A DNA stretch of 64,000 nucleotides, taken from NCBI GenBank assembly GCA_000690595.2, contig JHUT02000001.1:186001-250000 (forward strand), read 5' to 3'. This document shows, one piece after another, positions 16,955 to 26,013 of this stretch; position 1 is the stretch's first letter, and each line of letters starts with the position of its first letter. A program made the translations under genes and the position numbers. This DNA is from Natrinema mahii (GTDB taxonomy: Archaea > Halobacteriota > Halobacteria > Halobacteriales > Natrialbaceae). The notes under the pieces are model-generated. The model searched no databases, had not been told where the DNA came from, and was given only the letters and a program-made list of their open reading frames with translations.

Positions 16955-18118
16955 TTAGAGATATCTCCGAAGTTTGGTATGGAGTTCTTCTGAGAGAGAT
17001 TGCCAAGTATATTCCTCTCTCTTTGATATCACATTTTCTGACAGCTTCCGGCGGAGATTCTCATTCTCAGAAATTTCTGTAATATAATCTAGAATCTTTC
17101 CCCGATCACCGACTAGTGCTTCAGACTTATGGCTAACATCAAACCCCTGCACTCCAAATTCAGTGGAAACAACAGGTAAATCCGCTGCAAAATAATCCAT
17201 TATTTTAACGTTTGATCCACCGCCAGAAATAACCGGATTAATAGCCATATCTCCCAATGAAAGCGCCGACATAAGGTCCTCTACAAATCCAATGGTGTGG
17301 ATCCGTGGATCTGATGGTTGCACCCTTGAACCAACATTTCCAATAATTAGCAAATGGTAGCTTTCATCGAGTTCTGACCAATTTTCGCAGAGCCATTCCG
17401 CTGCCTCAACATTCGGTGCATAATCTGATCCAAGAAACACAGATAGTGTTACGTCCTTTGGTATACCAAATTCTTCTCGACTATGGGTGTCTGTTTTGCT
17501 TGTTATCTTGTATTTATCGATCCCGTTCGGTATAACAAATAGATCGTCGTTTAGTGGCTCATACTCTTCTTTATCATCTTCAGTGGTACAAACAACTGCA
17601 GTAGATTTTTTTACTGCTTCTTCTTCAATCTCCTTCATTTTACTCCCAGTATAGGATGAATAAATAGCATCTGTTGATGTTCTGTATCGTTCATACTCCA
17701 CGTTGTGACTAGTATAAATCACAGGTGTATCGACAGCCTCGGCGAGAAATTTAGCCATATATGGATCGTCGCCTAAGACGATGTCCGCTTGATTGGCACT
17801 GTTCTTCAATTTAGCAGAAGAGATCCAAGGTAAGAGGGCGCCCCAGAGAACACCTCCTAATCCTAGAAAACTCCCAGCCTTTGGTAGATCGTAGACCACT
17901 CGATAATCCCGATACTCGGTTATCCCATCTTGTGGATGAATTTCTGTTGAATGGATTTCCCTATCTCGATAATAACTAGCAATGGGGCCTGCACAACAGT
18001 ATCGGTCTACTTGACTCCCTAGCGCAGGAAAGGACATCACCAAACCATGTGTACGTTGATATCCGCCTGCATCTGGAGGAAAACTTCTATTGCTACATGT
18101 CGCCTGAAGTACTTTCAT
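16955..18118 (-). CDS. GT4 family glycosyltransferase
   Basis: 387 residues. The N-terminal domain starts MKVLQATCSNRSFPPDAGGY, with the inter-domain segment LFVIPNGIDKYKI. The C-terminal domain includes LSVFLGSDYAPNVEAAEWL, HTIGFVEDLMSALSLGDMAI and GGGSNVKIMDYFAADLPVVS, the pattern of the Glyco_trans_1_4 subgroup in which the first Glu of E-x7-E is replaced by GGGSNVK. Its ATG overlaps the TAA stop of an upstream decayed gene (TAATG), so it was once the second gene of a coupled unit now cut off from its promoter by an IS element; expression may depend on internal or IS-borne signals. Confidence 0.88.
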   Translation of the reverse strand: MKVLQATCSNRSFPPDAGGYQRTHGLVMSFPALGSQVDRYCCAGPIASYYRDREIHSTEIHPQDGITEYRDYRVVYDLPKAGSFLGLGGVLWGALLPWISSAKLKNSANQADIVLGDDPYMAKFLAEAVDTPVIYTSHNVEYERYRTSTDAIYSSYTGSKMKEIEEEAVKKSTAVVCTTEDDKEEYEPLNDDLFVIPNGIDKYKITSKTDTHSREEFGIPKDVTLSVFLGSDYAPNVEAAEWLCENWSELDESYHLLIIGNVGSRVQPSDPRIHTIGFVEDLMSALSLGDMAINPVISGGGSNVKIMDYFAADLPVVSTEFGVQGFDVSHKSEALVGDRGKILDYITEISENENLRRKLSENVISKREEYTWQSLSEELHTKLRRYL

Positions 18119-18248
18119 TACTGTTTTAGCTTTTCGTCATCTGCTGATTTAAGACCCACTATGTCGCTCTTTCGGAAGGCAGTCAAGAGGTCCCGAAGTC
18201 CGTAAAAACCCCACATCTAACACTAGCGTGCTAATAGATTTAATTGTA

Positions 18249-19250
18249 CGCTCTTGGGAAGCACGTTGTTGGTGAGTCAGAGGACGGTTCGAACGATTTC
18301 TTTGAGAGCTTCTCGACCAGGTTTGCGGAAGATTCGGTGGCGGAGCTGGAAGGCTCTGAGATATGGTGTGAGCTTATCTTTTGAGACGTCTCGGTGCGGC
18401 GAGAGCCACCGTCGCACCAGCGACGCGTGGCTCTCGCAGGTATTCACGTGGGCGTCTCCATCGACGTATTCGCCCTCACCGTGAATGACCGCTTCTCGCT
18501 GGTAATTCTCGTCATCTTGGAGTGGGTCGTACGTTCGAAATCCGTCGGTGTAGACGGTTAGCGACTCCTCCTCGTGGTCACCGAGGAGGAGTCGCACGGT
18601 CGATTCGTCAGCGGATTTTGCTGGGACGACGTATCGCTGATCGCTGCCGCGATCAACGAGTGTGAACACTGGCGGCTGGTCATCCTCGTAGCTTCCGCGT
18701 CCACGCGACGAAAGGCCACGCGAGCGCGACTCTTGGTCGCGCTCGCGGCCTCTGAGCCCCGCAGACACGTAGAGTTCGTCGATCTCGACGGGACCGGCGA
18801 GGTCGATGGCTAGCGCGTCGAGCGTTCTGGCGAACTGCTCGACGCGCCGCCGCAGTGACAGGTAAGAAACGTCGAGTTCAGCGTCTAATTGGCGAATACT
18901 GGTGTTGAACCGGAGCAGCGTGTAGTACGCGAACAAGAGCTTGTCGAGGCCGATCTTCGCGTGCGCGAAGATCGTGCCGGTCTCGACGTTGAACGTGCGG
19001 TCGCAATCCTTACAGAGATACCGCTGATAAACTCGGTAGCTGCCGTGCTTGATCACTAACTCAGACCGGCAGCGCGGGCACTGGAGGCCTTCGCGCCAGC
19101 GAACCTGCTCCAGCAGGTTCGCGGCGCTCGCCTCCGAGTTCAACAACTCAAACGGGAACATTGCATTCGGGTGACGCGGACGCGTCACCCTGCCCGCTAC
19201 GCTTTCTCAGCGCCAGCTCTCCCTGACCAACAATCTACTTCGCAAGAGCG
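18249..19250. mobile_element. Intact IS1595-family (ISH4-like) insertion sequence, 1002 bp
   Basis: Ends are imperfect inverted repeats: the left end starts CGCTCTTGGGAAGCACGTTG and the right end, reverse-complemented, starts CGCTCTTGCGAAGTAGATTG; both continue TTGG and later AGAG. A perfect 9-bp direct repeat TTAATTGTA flanks it (18240-18248 and 19251-19259), the footprint of a single transposition. The length, the single transposase gene and the zinc-ribbon/DDE protein match the ISH4 group of IS1595. Its base composition is G+C-richer than the surrounding island, fitting a late arrival. Confidence 0.9.
18277..19161 (-). CDS. IS1595-family transposase
   Basis: 294 residues from the ATG at 19161; an upstream GTG at 19188 would add nine residues, but MFPFELLNSEASAANLL is the usual start of the family. 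The N-terminal zinc ribbon has CPRC and CKDC pairs. The catalytic ISXO2-like domain contains the first Asp in GPVEIDELYVS, the second in LTVYTDGFRTYDPL, and the His/Glu part in HVNTCESHASLVRRWLSPHR. No stop or frameshift is seen, so it looks functional. It catalyses cut-and-paste or copy transposition using the ends at 18249 and 19250. Confidence 0.9.
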   Translation of the reverse strand: MFPFELLNSEASAANLLEQVRWREGLQCPRCRSELVIKHGSYRVYQRYLCKDCDRTFNVETGTIFAHAKIGLDKLLFAYYTLLRFNTSIRQLDAELDVSYLSLRRRVEQFARTLDALAIDLAGPVEIDELYVSAGLRGRERDQESRSRGLSSRGRGSYEDDQPPVFTLVDRGSDQRYVVPAKSADESTVRLLLGDHEEESLTVYTDGFRTYDPLQDDENYQREAVIHGEGEYVDGDAHVNTCESHASLVRRWLSPHRDVSKDKLTPYLRAFQLRHRIFRKPGREALKEIVRTVL

Positions 19251-19443
19251 TTAATTGTATATTCCAACTGTTGCTCTGAATCCGGTCTAAATTCTTTGAG
19301 ACCAGTGTCGAGTGTAGAATCATGATCATCGAGCCAGTCAGGATTACATGAGCTAACCGGCCTTCATTGGGTGCCTCATCGATTGCTTCCGTCCGACAGT
19401 ATAGGAGGGTGTTATAAGTGCGTGAGTTCATTAGAGACTTCTA

Positions 19444-21525
19444 ATGAACGATAGTGGGAGCCACTCTAACAAAAAAGATCATATTCTCCATATGCTATTA
19501 TCGTCTACGTCTTGGCGCACGAAGCTTATTTCTGGCCTGGTAGTGTCGTACTTTATCCTATTGGGAGGGTATATCACGTCGTCTTGGCTATTTTCGATTA
19601 GTACACTTATAATAGTTTTAGTCGCGCCTGGTTTTCTGTGTTTAGCACATACGGATTATGATCCTGCACTAAAAATCATCCTCATCCCTGTAATTAGCTT
19701 ACTCCTTGCTACTCTTACATCATTTATATTCCCTATCGCCGAGATCACCGGTTTGTCTAATAGCCCCCTCCATACGGGTCTAATCCTAGTCGCTTTGGGA
19801 CTCCCATTAGGCGTAGGAGTTAGTGTAGCAGTCATCAAAGATGAACCTCCACAAATCCCTAAAATCCCATCTTATTCACTTTATGCTCTCGTACCAATAC
19901 TGCTCGGAGCACTTGGAGCTTCGATTCAAACCTACACTGGATCCGTTTGGCAAAATTATCTTATCATCGTTATCCTCTGTGCCTATTTCGTGGTCTTCTA
20001 CTATCGAACAGGATCTGATCTCGAAAGTATCTTTTATATATACGGGATTGCATTAGGTATCTTATTTTCCCGTGTACTTGTTTCACCATATGTGATCGGG
20101 GCGGATATCCAACTATCTACGCATGTTATAGAGGAGATGATGCGTACAGGGAGTTGGGAGCCTTGGAGGGGGGGACACCGATCCCTTCCAAGCATTACGG
20201 TTGTTCCGATTCTCTTACAATCTATTTCGAACATCCCAATTGATTACGTTCTTAAAATAGTCTATTCAGGCTTGTTCGCGCTCACGCCTGTTGGAATCTA
20301 TATTCTAGGCAGAATGCGCTTAGACCGTACTGACTCATTTGCTGCAGCGGGGATATTTATAGTCTATCTTACCTTCTTCCGCGTCGTCCCTGGGAAGCAA
20401 CATATCTCCCAACTATTTCTCGTTACTTTATTAATAATTTGGTGTAGCAATGAGGACTCTACTCAGAATAACATCTTAGTCTTGCTTCTTGCCTCTGGAG
20501 TTATACTTTCACACTATGGTGTTTCCTTCATACTTATCGGGAATCTATTTGGGTCATATATATTAGCACACCTACTATTCCATCGGGATATCGGATTTTC
20601 ATTCATTTCTATATTTAGCGTATCTACGGTAGGTTGGTATCTATATGGTGCAGGTGGAGGCAAAGTTGCTGGTGTAGTAACAGCGATCCTGAGTTCCATC
20701 CAGAGTGTTCTAGTATCAGGTTCCCAATCCAGGACTGGAGCGTCAGTTGCATCATCGTCTACCTACTTAATGAAACAGTTGAATCTACTCCTGTTTATTA
20801 TTCTTCTATTATTAATCGGAATTGGGATCCTCTTTATTCTCTACAACCTCTTCCAGCGGCAGTCAGTCTTCTCCCTAAGATTTGATCTGCTCTCAATCGG
20901 ATTTTGGGGTCTCGTTTGCGTTTCGATGTTTATGTCGGGTCATTTAGGTATAGACCGCGCGTTAGATATTAGCCTGCTTGTATTAGCACCAGTTGCTTTA
21001 TTCGGGTACCGTACCCTCCTTGACCAAGCCCCAAGAAATACTATTCAGGTCGGAAAAGTAGTACCGATAGCCTTTGTTGTTATTCTATTCTTATTCACCT
21101 CAGGGATTGCTTACGAGGCTTCTCCACGTCCTGCAAGTAGCGCTGTTAACCTCCATGAAGATCCCAACTCGATAGTATATTCTCACAGTGATTATTCTGC
21201 TGCAAAGTGGTTATTCGAAAATAAAGGGCAGAACTCTATGATTTACGCAGATCAGTACAGCCAGTATATTTTCATCAGAATTGATGGCACTCACTTATCT
21301 TATATGACACCACTTTCGTGGAAGGGAGCCTCTTGGATCAAGCAACCATCAGGCTCATCGTATGTATTTATTAGAAATTCTGCCGTTTCTTCTAAATCAC
21401 CTCCGGGAGTAATTCAATCGAAAGTAAGCCAATCAACCTTTTCTATGTATGAGTCTACATATTCAAAGGTATACTCCTCTAACGAAGCGAATGTATTTAT
21501 AAATTCAACAGAACACGATACGTAG
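19444..21525 (+). CDS. Large polytopic membrane protein (polymerase- or DUF2206-like)
   Basis: 693 residues with about 13-15 hydrophobic segments between residues 25 and 560 (for example LISGLVVSYFILLGGYITSS and LLFIILLLLIGIGILFILYN). A soluble region of ~130 residues at the C-terminus reads SHSDYSAAKWLFENKGQNSM onwards. The loop THVIEEMMRTGSWEPWRGGH and the topology resemble the archaeal DUF2206/COG5650 membrane proteins and GT-C or repeat-unit-polymerase-like proteins found in glycan loci. Within a locus holding a flippase and many glycosyltransferases, a role as polymerase or lipid-linked glycosyltransferase is plausible but not shown. Confidence 0.75.
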   Translation: MNDSGSHSNKKDHILHMLLSSTSWRTKLISGLVVSYFILLGGYITSSWLFSISTLIIVLVAPGFLCLAHTDYDPALKIILIPVISLLLATLTSFIFPIAEITGLSNSPLHTGLILVALGLPLGVGVSVAVIKDEPPQIPKIPSYSLYALVPILLGALGASIQTYTGSVWQNYLIIVILCAYFVVFYYRTGSDLESIFYIYGIALGILFSRVLVSPYVIGADIQLSTHVIEEMMRTGSWEPWRGGHRSLPSITVVPILLQSISNIPIDYVLKIVYSGLFALTPVGIYILGRMRLDRTDSFAAAGIFIVYLTFFRVVPGKQHISQLFLVTLLIIWCSNEDSTQNNILVLLLASGVILSHYGVSFILIGNLFGSYILAHLLFHRDIGFSFISIFSVSTVGWYLYGAGGGKVAGVVTAILSSIQSVLVSGSQSRTGASVASSSTYLMKQLNLLLFIILLLLIGIGILFILYNLFQRQSVFSLRFDLLSIGFWGLVCVSMFMSGHLGIDRALDISLLVLAPVALFGYRTLLDQAPRNTIQVGKVVPIAFVVILFLFTSGIAYEASPRPASSAVNLHEDPNSIVYSHSDYSAAKWLFENKGQNSMIYADQYSQYIFIRIDGTHLSYMTPLSWKGASWIKQPSGSSYVFIRNSAVSSKSPPGVIQSKVSQSTFSMYESTYSKVYSSNEANVFINSTEHDT

Positions 21526-21536
21526 GCCAGTGGATT

Positions 21537-22739
21537 TTATTCACCATCTCCGGATATGTCCAATAGTGTCTGTTCAAACTCTCTCGTAGCATCATCCCAC
21601 GTATATTCTGTCACATGGTTGTACCCTTGACTCTGCAAGTGATGTCGTTTATTTTCGTTTTCAATGAGTTCACGAACAGCATCAATCAATGCAGCACTAT
21701 CCCGGGGTGGGACAATTGAGGCAGTTTCTCCGTCTTCAGCGTAATCAGGCACTCCACCAACATTAGTGGCAACGACGGCACATTTGCAGGCCATCGCCTC
21801 TAGAGGTGGGAGTTGACATCCTTCAACCCAACTTGGAAGCACAAAGATATCCGCGTTAGAGTAGAGTTGTCGTAATTTATCGTCTGAGATGTGAGGATGT
21901 TGAATAACGTGATCTGAGTATGCGTCTCCCTCCAGCTCGGAGCCGTACATATGGATCTCCACATCATACGACGCCCCGATTTCTCTCACGAGTTCTTTTG
22001 CTTCTCTCTGTCCTTTCCACGGAGCATCGCGTGACGGAAGGAGAATGGAGATTCTCTCACTATCATCGGTCTGTTCGGGATAGAAAATAGAGTGGTTAAC
22101 ACTATTAGTGATTACCCCGGCGACGTGTTGATCAAACTTCACTTCTAATAGCTCCCCCAACCATGATGAGATCGTTATCTTCGATAAGGGTAACTCGTAG
22201 GAGTGATCGACCAATTTCTTTTGCCGTCTTGCTTTCGAACTTGATGGCGTTACTTCGTGCATCTCAATCGGATATCGTGCTGGTTTATCGGCAAGTGTCG
22301 AGACTTGCTCCCACGCCTCATCACTATTCCACGTATCCCATATCTCGTAATGTTGAACGAAATACGCCTTCTCTCCCTTCGAATCATCAAGGGCAGCGAC
22401 GGTGTACGCAGTTTCCCAAGCTGTCGCAATTGTTATATCGGCATCAGGGATAGAGTCCTCAAAGTGACTGATGAAGTTTGGCGCAAGTGTCGGAATCTGC
22501 CGTACTGGTACATCAAGATCAAACCAGTCAACGCTATCCGATATAAGACGAGAAACAGTTCCTACGGTTTGACTGACTTTTGGTCGTAGAGCAAACCACT
22601 TCTCTTCCATTCGGGAAGGAACCAGAGGGTATAAGATGGTTACCTCGTGTCCTCGATCTGAAAGCCTGTTTGCGTATTCGAATACAACACGTACACCACC
22701 ACCAATACCAATACCAGGCAAGACGAAGTTCACTTTCAT
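21537..22739 (-). CDS. GT4 family glycosyltransferase
   Basis: 400 residues from the ATG at 22739; the frame is open 27 codons further, but MKVNFVLPGIGIGGGVRVVF is the expected Rossmann start with its glycine loop. The C-terminal domain includes RISILLPSRDAPWKGQREA, HPHISDDKLRQLYSNADIFV and the E-x7-E signature in SWVEGCQLPPLEAMACKCAV, followed by VATNVGGVPDYAEDGETASI. It ends only 11 bases from the convergent membrane-protein gene. The substrate is unknown; it is one of several sugar transferases that would build the island's repeat unit. Confidence 0.88.
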   Translation of the reverse strand: MKVNFVLPGIGIGGGVRVVFEYANRLSDRGHEVTILYPLVPSRMEEKWFALRPKVSQTVGTVSRLISDSVDWFDLDVPVRQIPTLAPNFISHFEDSIPDADITIATAWETAYTVAALDDSKGEKAYFVQHYEIWDTWNSDEAWEQVSTLADKPARYPIEMHEVTPSSSKARRQKKLVDHSYELPLSKITISSWLGELLEVKFDQHVAGVITNSVNHSIFYPEQTDDSERISILLPSRDAPWKGQREAKELVREIGASYDVEIHMYGSELEGDAYSDHVIQHPHISDDKLRQLYSNADIFVLPSWVEGCQLPPLEAMACKCAVVATNVGGVPDYAEDGETASIVPPRDSAALIDAVRELIENENKRHHLQSQGYNHVTEYTWDDATREFEQTLLDISGDGE

Positions 22740-22834
22740 TTTGACTTCACCAATCAAATCTGGAGGCTTATGGATACTTGTATCGAATTCCTTAAGAGCC
22801 CCAACATCGGTATCATACAACTAAGTGTCTATAA

Positions 22835-24100
22835 ATGACTGGTTCTAATAACCCTATTGAGATCACCCTAATCAATTATTTTGGGTATTCAAATAAGGGC
22901 GACTCTGCAATCGTTCTTAGTATGATTGACACTTTAGAAGAGAACTTCGAGGAAGTTTCCTTTACTCTTGAATCGTGGAGTCCAGAGCTTGACCAACAAG
23001 TGTATGATGCGGATGTCTTCCCTCCACTTTGGCGTTACCCAGTGACATTACCGATAATACGGTTTTCACCACTTACCATACTTGAAGCAGGTAGAAAAAT
23101 CCCTTATACCCTAATGAATCGAATTACAGGAAACTCTGTTAGAAATAGCTGGTTATTACGGTCGAAGGAACAAGAGTTAATTAAGCGAATGAGCGATTCA
23201 GATTTGATAATCAGTTGTGGAGGCGGGTATTTACATGATACATATGGGCCAGCGTTCTTGAGGCACTTATACACTCTATCAGTAGCAAATAGTATAGACA
23301 CTCCGGTAATGGTTTATGCCCAGTCCATCGGTCCATTTAGTTCCGAATACTATGGGCGAATCGCTGCTTCAGTCCTGAATGGAACCGACCACATCACTAT
23401 ACGAGATAAGATCTCACAAGAATATCTAAGCAATATTTTCGTCACAGAAACTCCAATTGAGGTGACTGCTGATGCTGCATTTTTACTCACACCACGGCCA
23501 TCTGAGAAATGCTCAAATGGACTATCTGAGATAGAATCTTCAGATTTCCCTGTAGGGATTACTGTCCGAAAATGGGAGTATCCGGGGGCCTCAGATCCCG
23601 AGTTCTTGCGGAAGAGATATCGAAAAGAGATGGCGAATTATATTGACTACCTACATCGCACACAAAGTGCAGACATCTATTTCTTCAATCACACCCCAGA
23701 GGATAAACGGGAGGCAGAGCGGATACTCACTAGGTGTGAATCAACACCTGACACTACCATCCTCAATCCGGATATTCACCCCCGAGAACTGAAAACTATG
23801 ACTGGTGCTGTTGATTTATTTGTTGGCACACGGATGCACTCAACAATCTTTTCGATGGCGATGAAGACGCCAACTGTAAGTATTGCATATCTTCCTAAAT
23901 CCACGGACCTTATGGAGAGATTAGGACTGGACCAGTTCGTAGTGGATATCGATGAAGTGACTGGAAATGATTTAATCCAGATGACCGAAATGATTCACAC
24001 AGATGAGTCTTATAGACAGAAACTAGACGAAGGAATCAGTAAAATCAAGAAATTATCTGGGAAGAATGCAGAGATCGCTGAACAACTAATTGATGATTGA
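22835..24100 (+). CDS. Polysaccharide pyruvyl transferase family protein
   Basis: 421 residues. It starts with ITLINYFGYSNKGDSAIVLS, the N-G/S-x-G-D-x-A-I motif of the WcaK/CsaB family. The middle reads DLIISCGGGYLHDTYGPAFL and MVYAQSIGPFSSEYYG, and the C-terminal part has LKTMTGAVDLFVGTRMHSTI with the conserved R-M-H. Such enzymes add a pyruvate ketal from phosphoenolpyruvate to a sugar of an exopolysaccharide or surface glycan, giving it negative charge. Its last 15 bases overlap the convergent flippase gene. Confidence 0.88.
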   Translation: MTGSNNPIEITLINYFGYSNKGDSAIVLSMIDTLEENFEEVSFTLESWSPELDQQVYDADVFPPLWRYPVTLPIIRFSPLTILEAGRKIPYTLMNRITGNSVRNSWLLRSKEQELIKRMSDSDLIISCGGGYLHDTYGPAFLRHLYTLSVANSIDTPVMVYAQSIGPFSSEYYGRIAASVLNGTDHITIRDKISQEYLSNIFVTETPIEVTADAAFLLTPRPSEKCSNGLSEIESSDFPVGITVRKWEYPGASDPEFLRKRYRKEMANYIDYLHRTQSADIYFFNHTPEDKREAERILTRCESTPDTTILNPDIHPRELKTMTGAVDLFVGTRMHSTIFSMAMKTPTVSIAYLPKSTDLMERLGLDQFVVDIDEVTGNDLIQMTEMIHTDESYRQKLDEGISKIKKLSGKNAEIAEQLIDD

Positions 24101-25507
24101 AGAAAAGATCTCCTTCATCATACTTCGGAAGTCTGGATTCGTAATCAATAGCACGAAATAAACCACTCCACCAACCCCAATTAGCACTCCAAGCGAGACT
24201 AATGATTGGACAGCGATTGTGGATTTCAGCAACCATACGATAACGGCCATTAGAGCACCTGAAGCCACCATCCAAAAAATATTCTTAACGGGTACGCGTA
24301 TCTCCAGATCCAGCAGCCGAGGGACACTCAAGTAGTAGAGACTAGCATTCAAGATGTATGAACTGAGCATCGCAATTGCCGCCCCAACGATTCCAATTAG
24401 GGGAATCAAAATAATATTTAAAGATACATTTGCTATAATTGAGATTGCGGAGATTTTGAAGGCGGTCGCTGGCTTGTCCCCCGCCATCAATATATTGAAT
24501 ATGATGTTATGGAAAGAGTGGACAGTGCGTTCTGCCATTAAGAGAATTAAGACAACTCCACCCATCCCAAAAGCAGGCCCATAGACTAAGGAAAGCAGAT
24601 CCGTTGAGAGAGGAAGAGAACCAAAGAATATGGCAATTGGAATTAACAAAGAGTAGGTGATGGCAGATGGGACTGTATCCTCAACTGTCTTCTTATCCCC
24701 CTCCGCAAATAATCTACTGAAGTTAGGAAAAACTACCTGGGCAATGGCACCGCTAGCTAGAATACTGACAGCAGACACTCTCCATGCGATCTCGTACACC
24801 CCAACGTACATCTCTGAGAGAAAGAAACCAATTACCAAAACATCAATCCAACCATACACTAGTCCACTACTCCGCACCAACATATTATACTTTGAAAATG
24901 AATAAATGGATTCAAGATGTTTCAGAGAAGGAGTAGAAAGATTCGAATCTATCCAAATCCACGCTAGGGGTAGTATACTAGCACTTCCAACTACTCCCCC
25001 AAATATTAGCGCTTTAACCTCAAGTCCATACAATATTAGGGCCACAGACATTACGATTGTGACAATAGCACGAACTCCCTCTAATATAGCTGATATCTCT
25101 ATCTTCAATTCTCCGCGTAAAAGAGAAAGAACAAGTTGCGAAAGCACCGTGGCGAACAATAATAACAAAAGCTCCCAGATGAGAGGAGACCCCAGATACT
25201 CTGTAATTGTCTTTGACATTAATAAGACTAATACAGAAATCACCCCGAAAGAGACCGCCATAATCAACAATGCAGAAGTGAAAAGCTCGCTATTATCTCC
25301 CCCCTCACTAATTCGCTTCTCTGCTGCACCCTGTACGCCGAGATCTGCGGGCACAGATAAAACGCCAACTAGTGACTGTACAAGAAAGAAAACACCAATA
25401 ATTGCAGGTCCAAGCGTTCTCGCATAGTATATTGTTCCCAGAAACCCAAGTGCCGCAGTAGAAACACGAGATAAGAAGAGAACCACGCTAGTCCGTTCAT
25501 AACCCAT
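24086..25507 (-). CDS. Wzx-like oligosaccharide flippase
   Basis: 473 residues from the ATG at 25507 (MGYERTSVVLFLSRVSTAAL; nine extra codons are possible upstream). There are 12-14 predicted membrane segments, with the first-helix pattern FLGTIYYARTLGPAIIGVFF typical of the MOP/PST polysaccharide transporter superfamily. The middle and end contain the usual two-bundle arrangement. It is expected to move lipid-linked glycan units from the inside to the outside of the membrane. It overlaps the pyruvyl transferase end and is divergent from rmlC. It marks the end of the A+T-rich island. Confidence 0.88.
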   Translation of the reverse strand: MGYERTSVVLFLSRVSTAALGFLGTIYYARTLGPAIIGVFFLVQSLVGVLSVPADLGVQGAAEKRISEGGDNSELFTSALLIMAVSFGVISVLVLLMSKTITEYLGSPLIWELLLLLFATVLSQLVLSLLRGELKIEISAILEGVRAIVTIVMSVALILYGLEVKALIFGGVVGSASILPLAWIWIDSNLSTPSLKHLESIYSFSKYNMLVRSSGLVYGWIDVLVIGFFLSEMYVGVYEIAWRVSAVSILASGAIAQVVFPNFSRLFAEGDKKTVEDTVPSAITYSLLIPIAIFFGSLPLSTDLLSLVYGPAFGMGGVVLILLMAERTVHSFHNIIFNILMAGDKPATAFKISAISIIANVSLNIILIPLIGIVGAAIAMLSSYILNASLYYLSVPRLLDLEIRVPVKNIFWMVASGALMAVIVWLLKSTIAVQSLVSLGVLIGVGGVVYFVLLITNPDFRSMMKEIFSSIIN

Positions 25508-25516
25508 ATAGGTAGG

Positions 25517-25524
25517 ATATATAC
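25517..25524 (+). promoter_or_regulatory. Candidate TATA box of the rmlC-rmlA unit
   Basis: ATATATAC lies 25-32 bases before the GTG at 25549, the spacing expected for a leaderless or near-leaderless haloarchaeal transcript. This gap is also the point where A+T-rich island DNA changes to G+C-rich DNA. Confidence 0.5.
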
Positions 25525-25548
25525 AGGTGTACAAAGAAACCCTTGGAT

Positions 25549-26013
25549 GTGATCCACGACCTCAAAGTCCGCGACCTGCAAGTAAACCCCGACGAGCGCG
25601 GCCATCTCGTTGAAGTCTACCGCGAGGACTGGGACGAGTACGATATCTCCCCGGAGATGTCCTACTACTCGATGACCTATCCAGGCATCATCCGTGCCTG
25701 GCACCGCCACCTAGAGGGCCAAATTGACCACTTCGTCTGCCCCGAGGGCCGCATCAAAGTCGGCGTCTACGACGACCGAGAGGACTCCCCCACCCAAGGC
25801 GAACTCAACACGTTCATCATCGGCGAACACAACCAGCAGATGATCCGCATCCCAGGCGACTGCTGGCATGGCTTCAAAGCCATCGGCGACAAGCCGTCGC
25901 TCCTCATCAACTATCCGACGCAGCTCTACGACTACGACGATCCGGACGAGGAACGTATTCCATATGACACAGACGAAATACCTTTAGACTGGGAAGAGGA
26001 ACCGCACGCATAA
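25549..26013 (+). CDS. rmlC: dTDP-4-dehydrorhamnose 3,5-epimerase-like cupin
   Basis: 154 residues from a GTG at 25549, chosen because MIHDLKVRDLQVNPDERGHL matches family starts and the TATA spacing fits; a TTG two codons earlier is also open. The cupin core shows the family pattern IIRAWHRHLEGQIDHFVCPE, with catalytic-type His in the W-H-R-H region, then GRIKVGVYDDREDSPTQGEL and MIRIPGDCWHGFKAIG. It would epimerise dTDP-4-keto-6-deoxyglucose at C3 and C5 on the way to dTDP-L-rhamnose. It is shorter than bacterial RmlC (~180). Its TAA overlaps the rmlA ATG by one base, so translation is probably coupled. Confidence 0.85.
   Translation: MIHDLKVRDLQVNPDERGHLVEVYREDWDEYDISPEMSYYSMTYPGIIRAWHRHLEGQIDHFVCPEGRIKVGVYDDREDSPTQGELNTFIIGEHNQQMIRIPGDCWHGFKAIGDKPSLLINYPTQLYDYDDPDEERIPYDTDEIPLDWEEEPHA

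Larger units (their letters stand above)
18118..19440 (-). pseudogene. Decayed gene interrupted by the IS1595-like element
   Basis: Two short coding-like pieces flank the insertion. On the 5' side (19251 upward) a frame reads CNPDWLDDHDSTLDTGLKEF and then RPDSEQQLEYTI up to the target duplication. On the 3' side (18248 down) a frame reads WGFYGLRDLLTAFRKSDIVG and ends LKSADDEKLKQ with a TAA that overlaps the ATG of the following GT4 gene. The pieces are not in one frame after removing the IS, and an in-frame TGA lies before the first piece, so decay is more than the insertion alone. The product is not recognisable; its position suggests a former glycan-locus gene. Confidence 0.55.
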
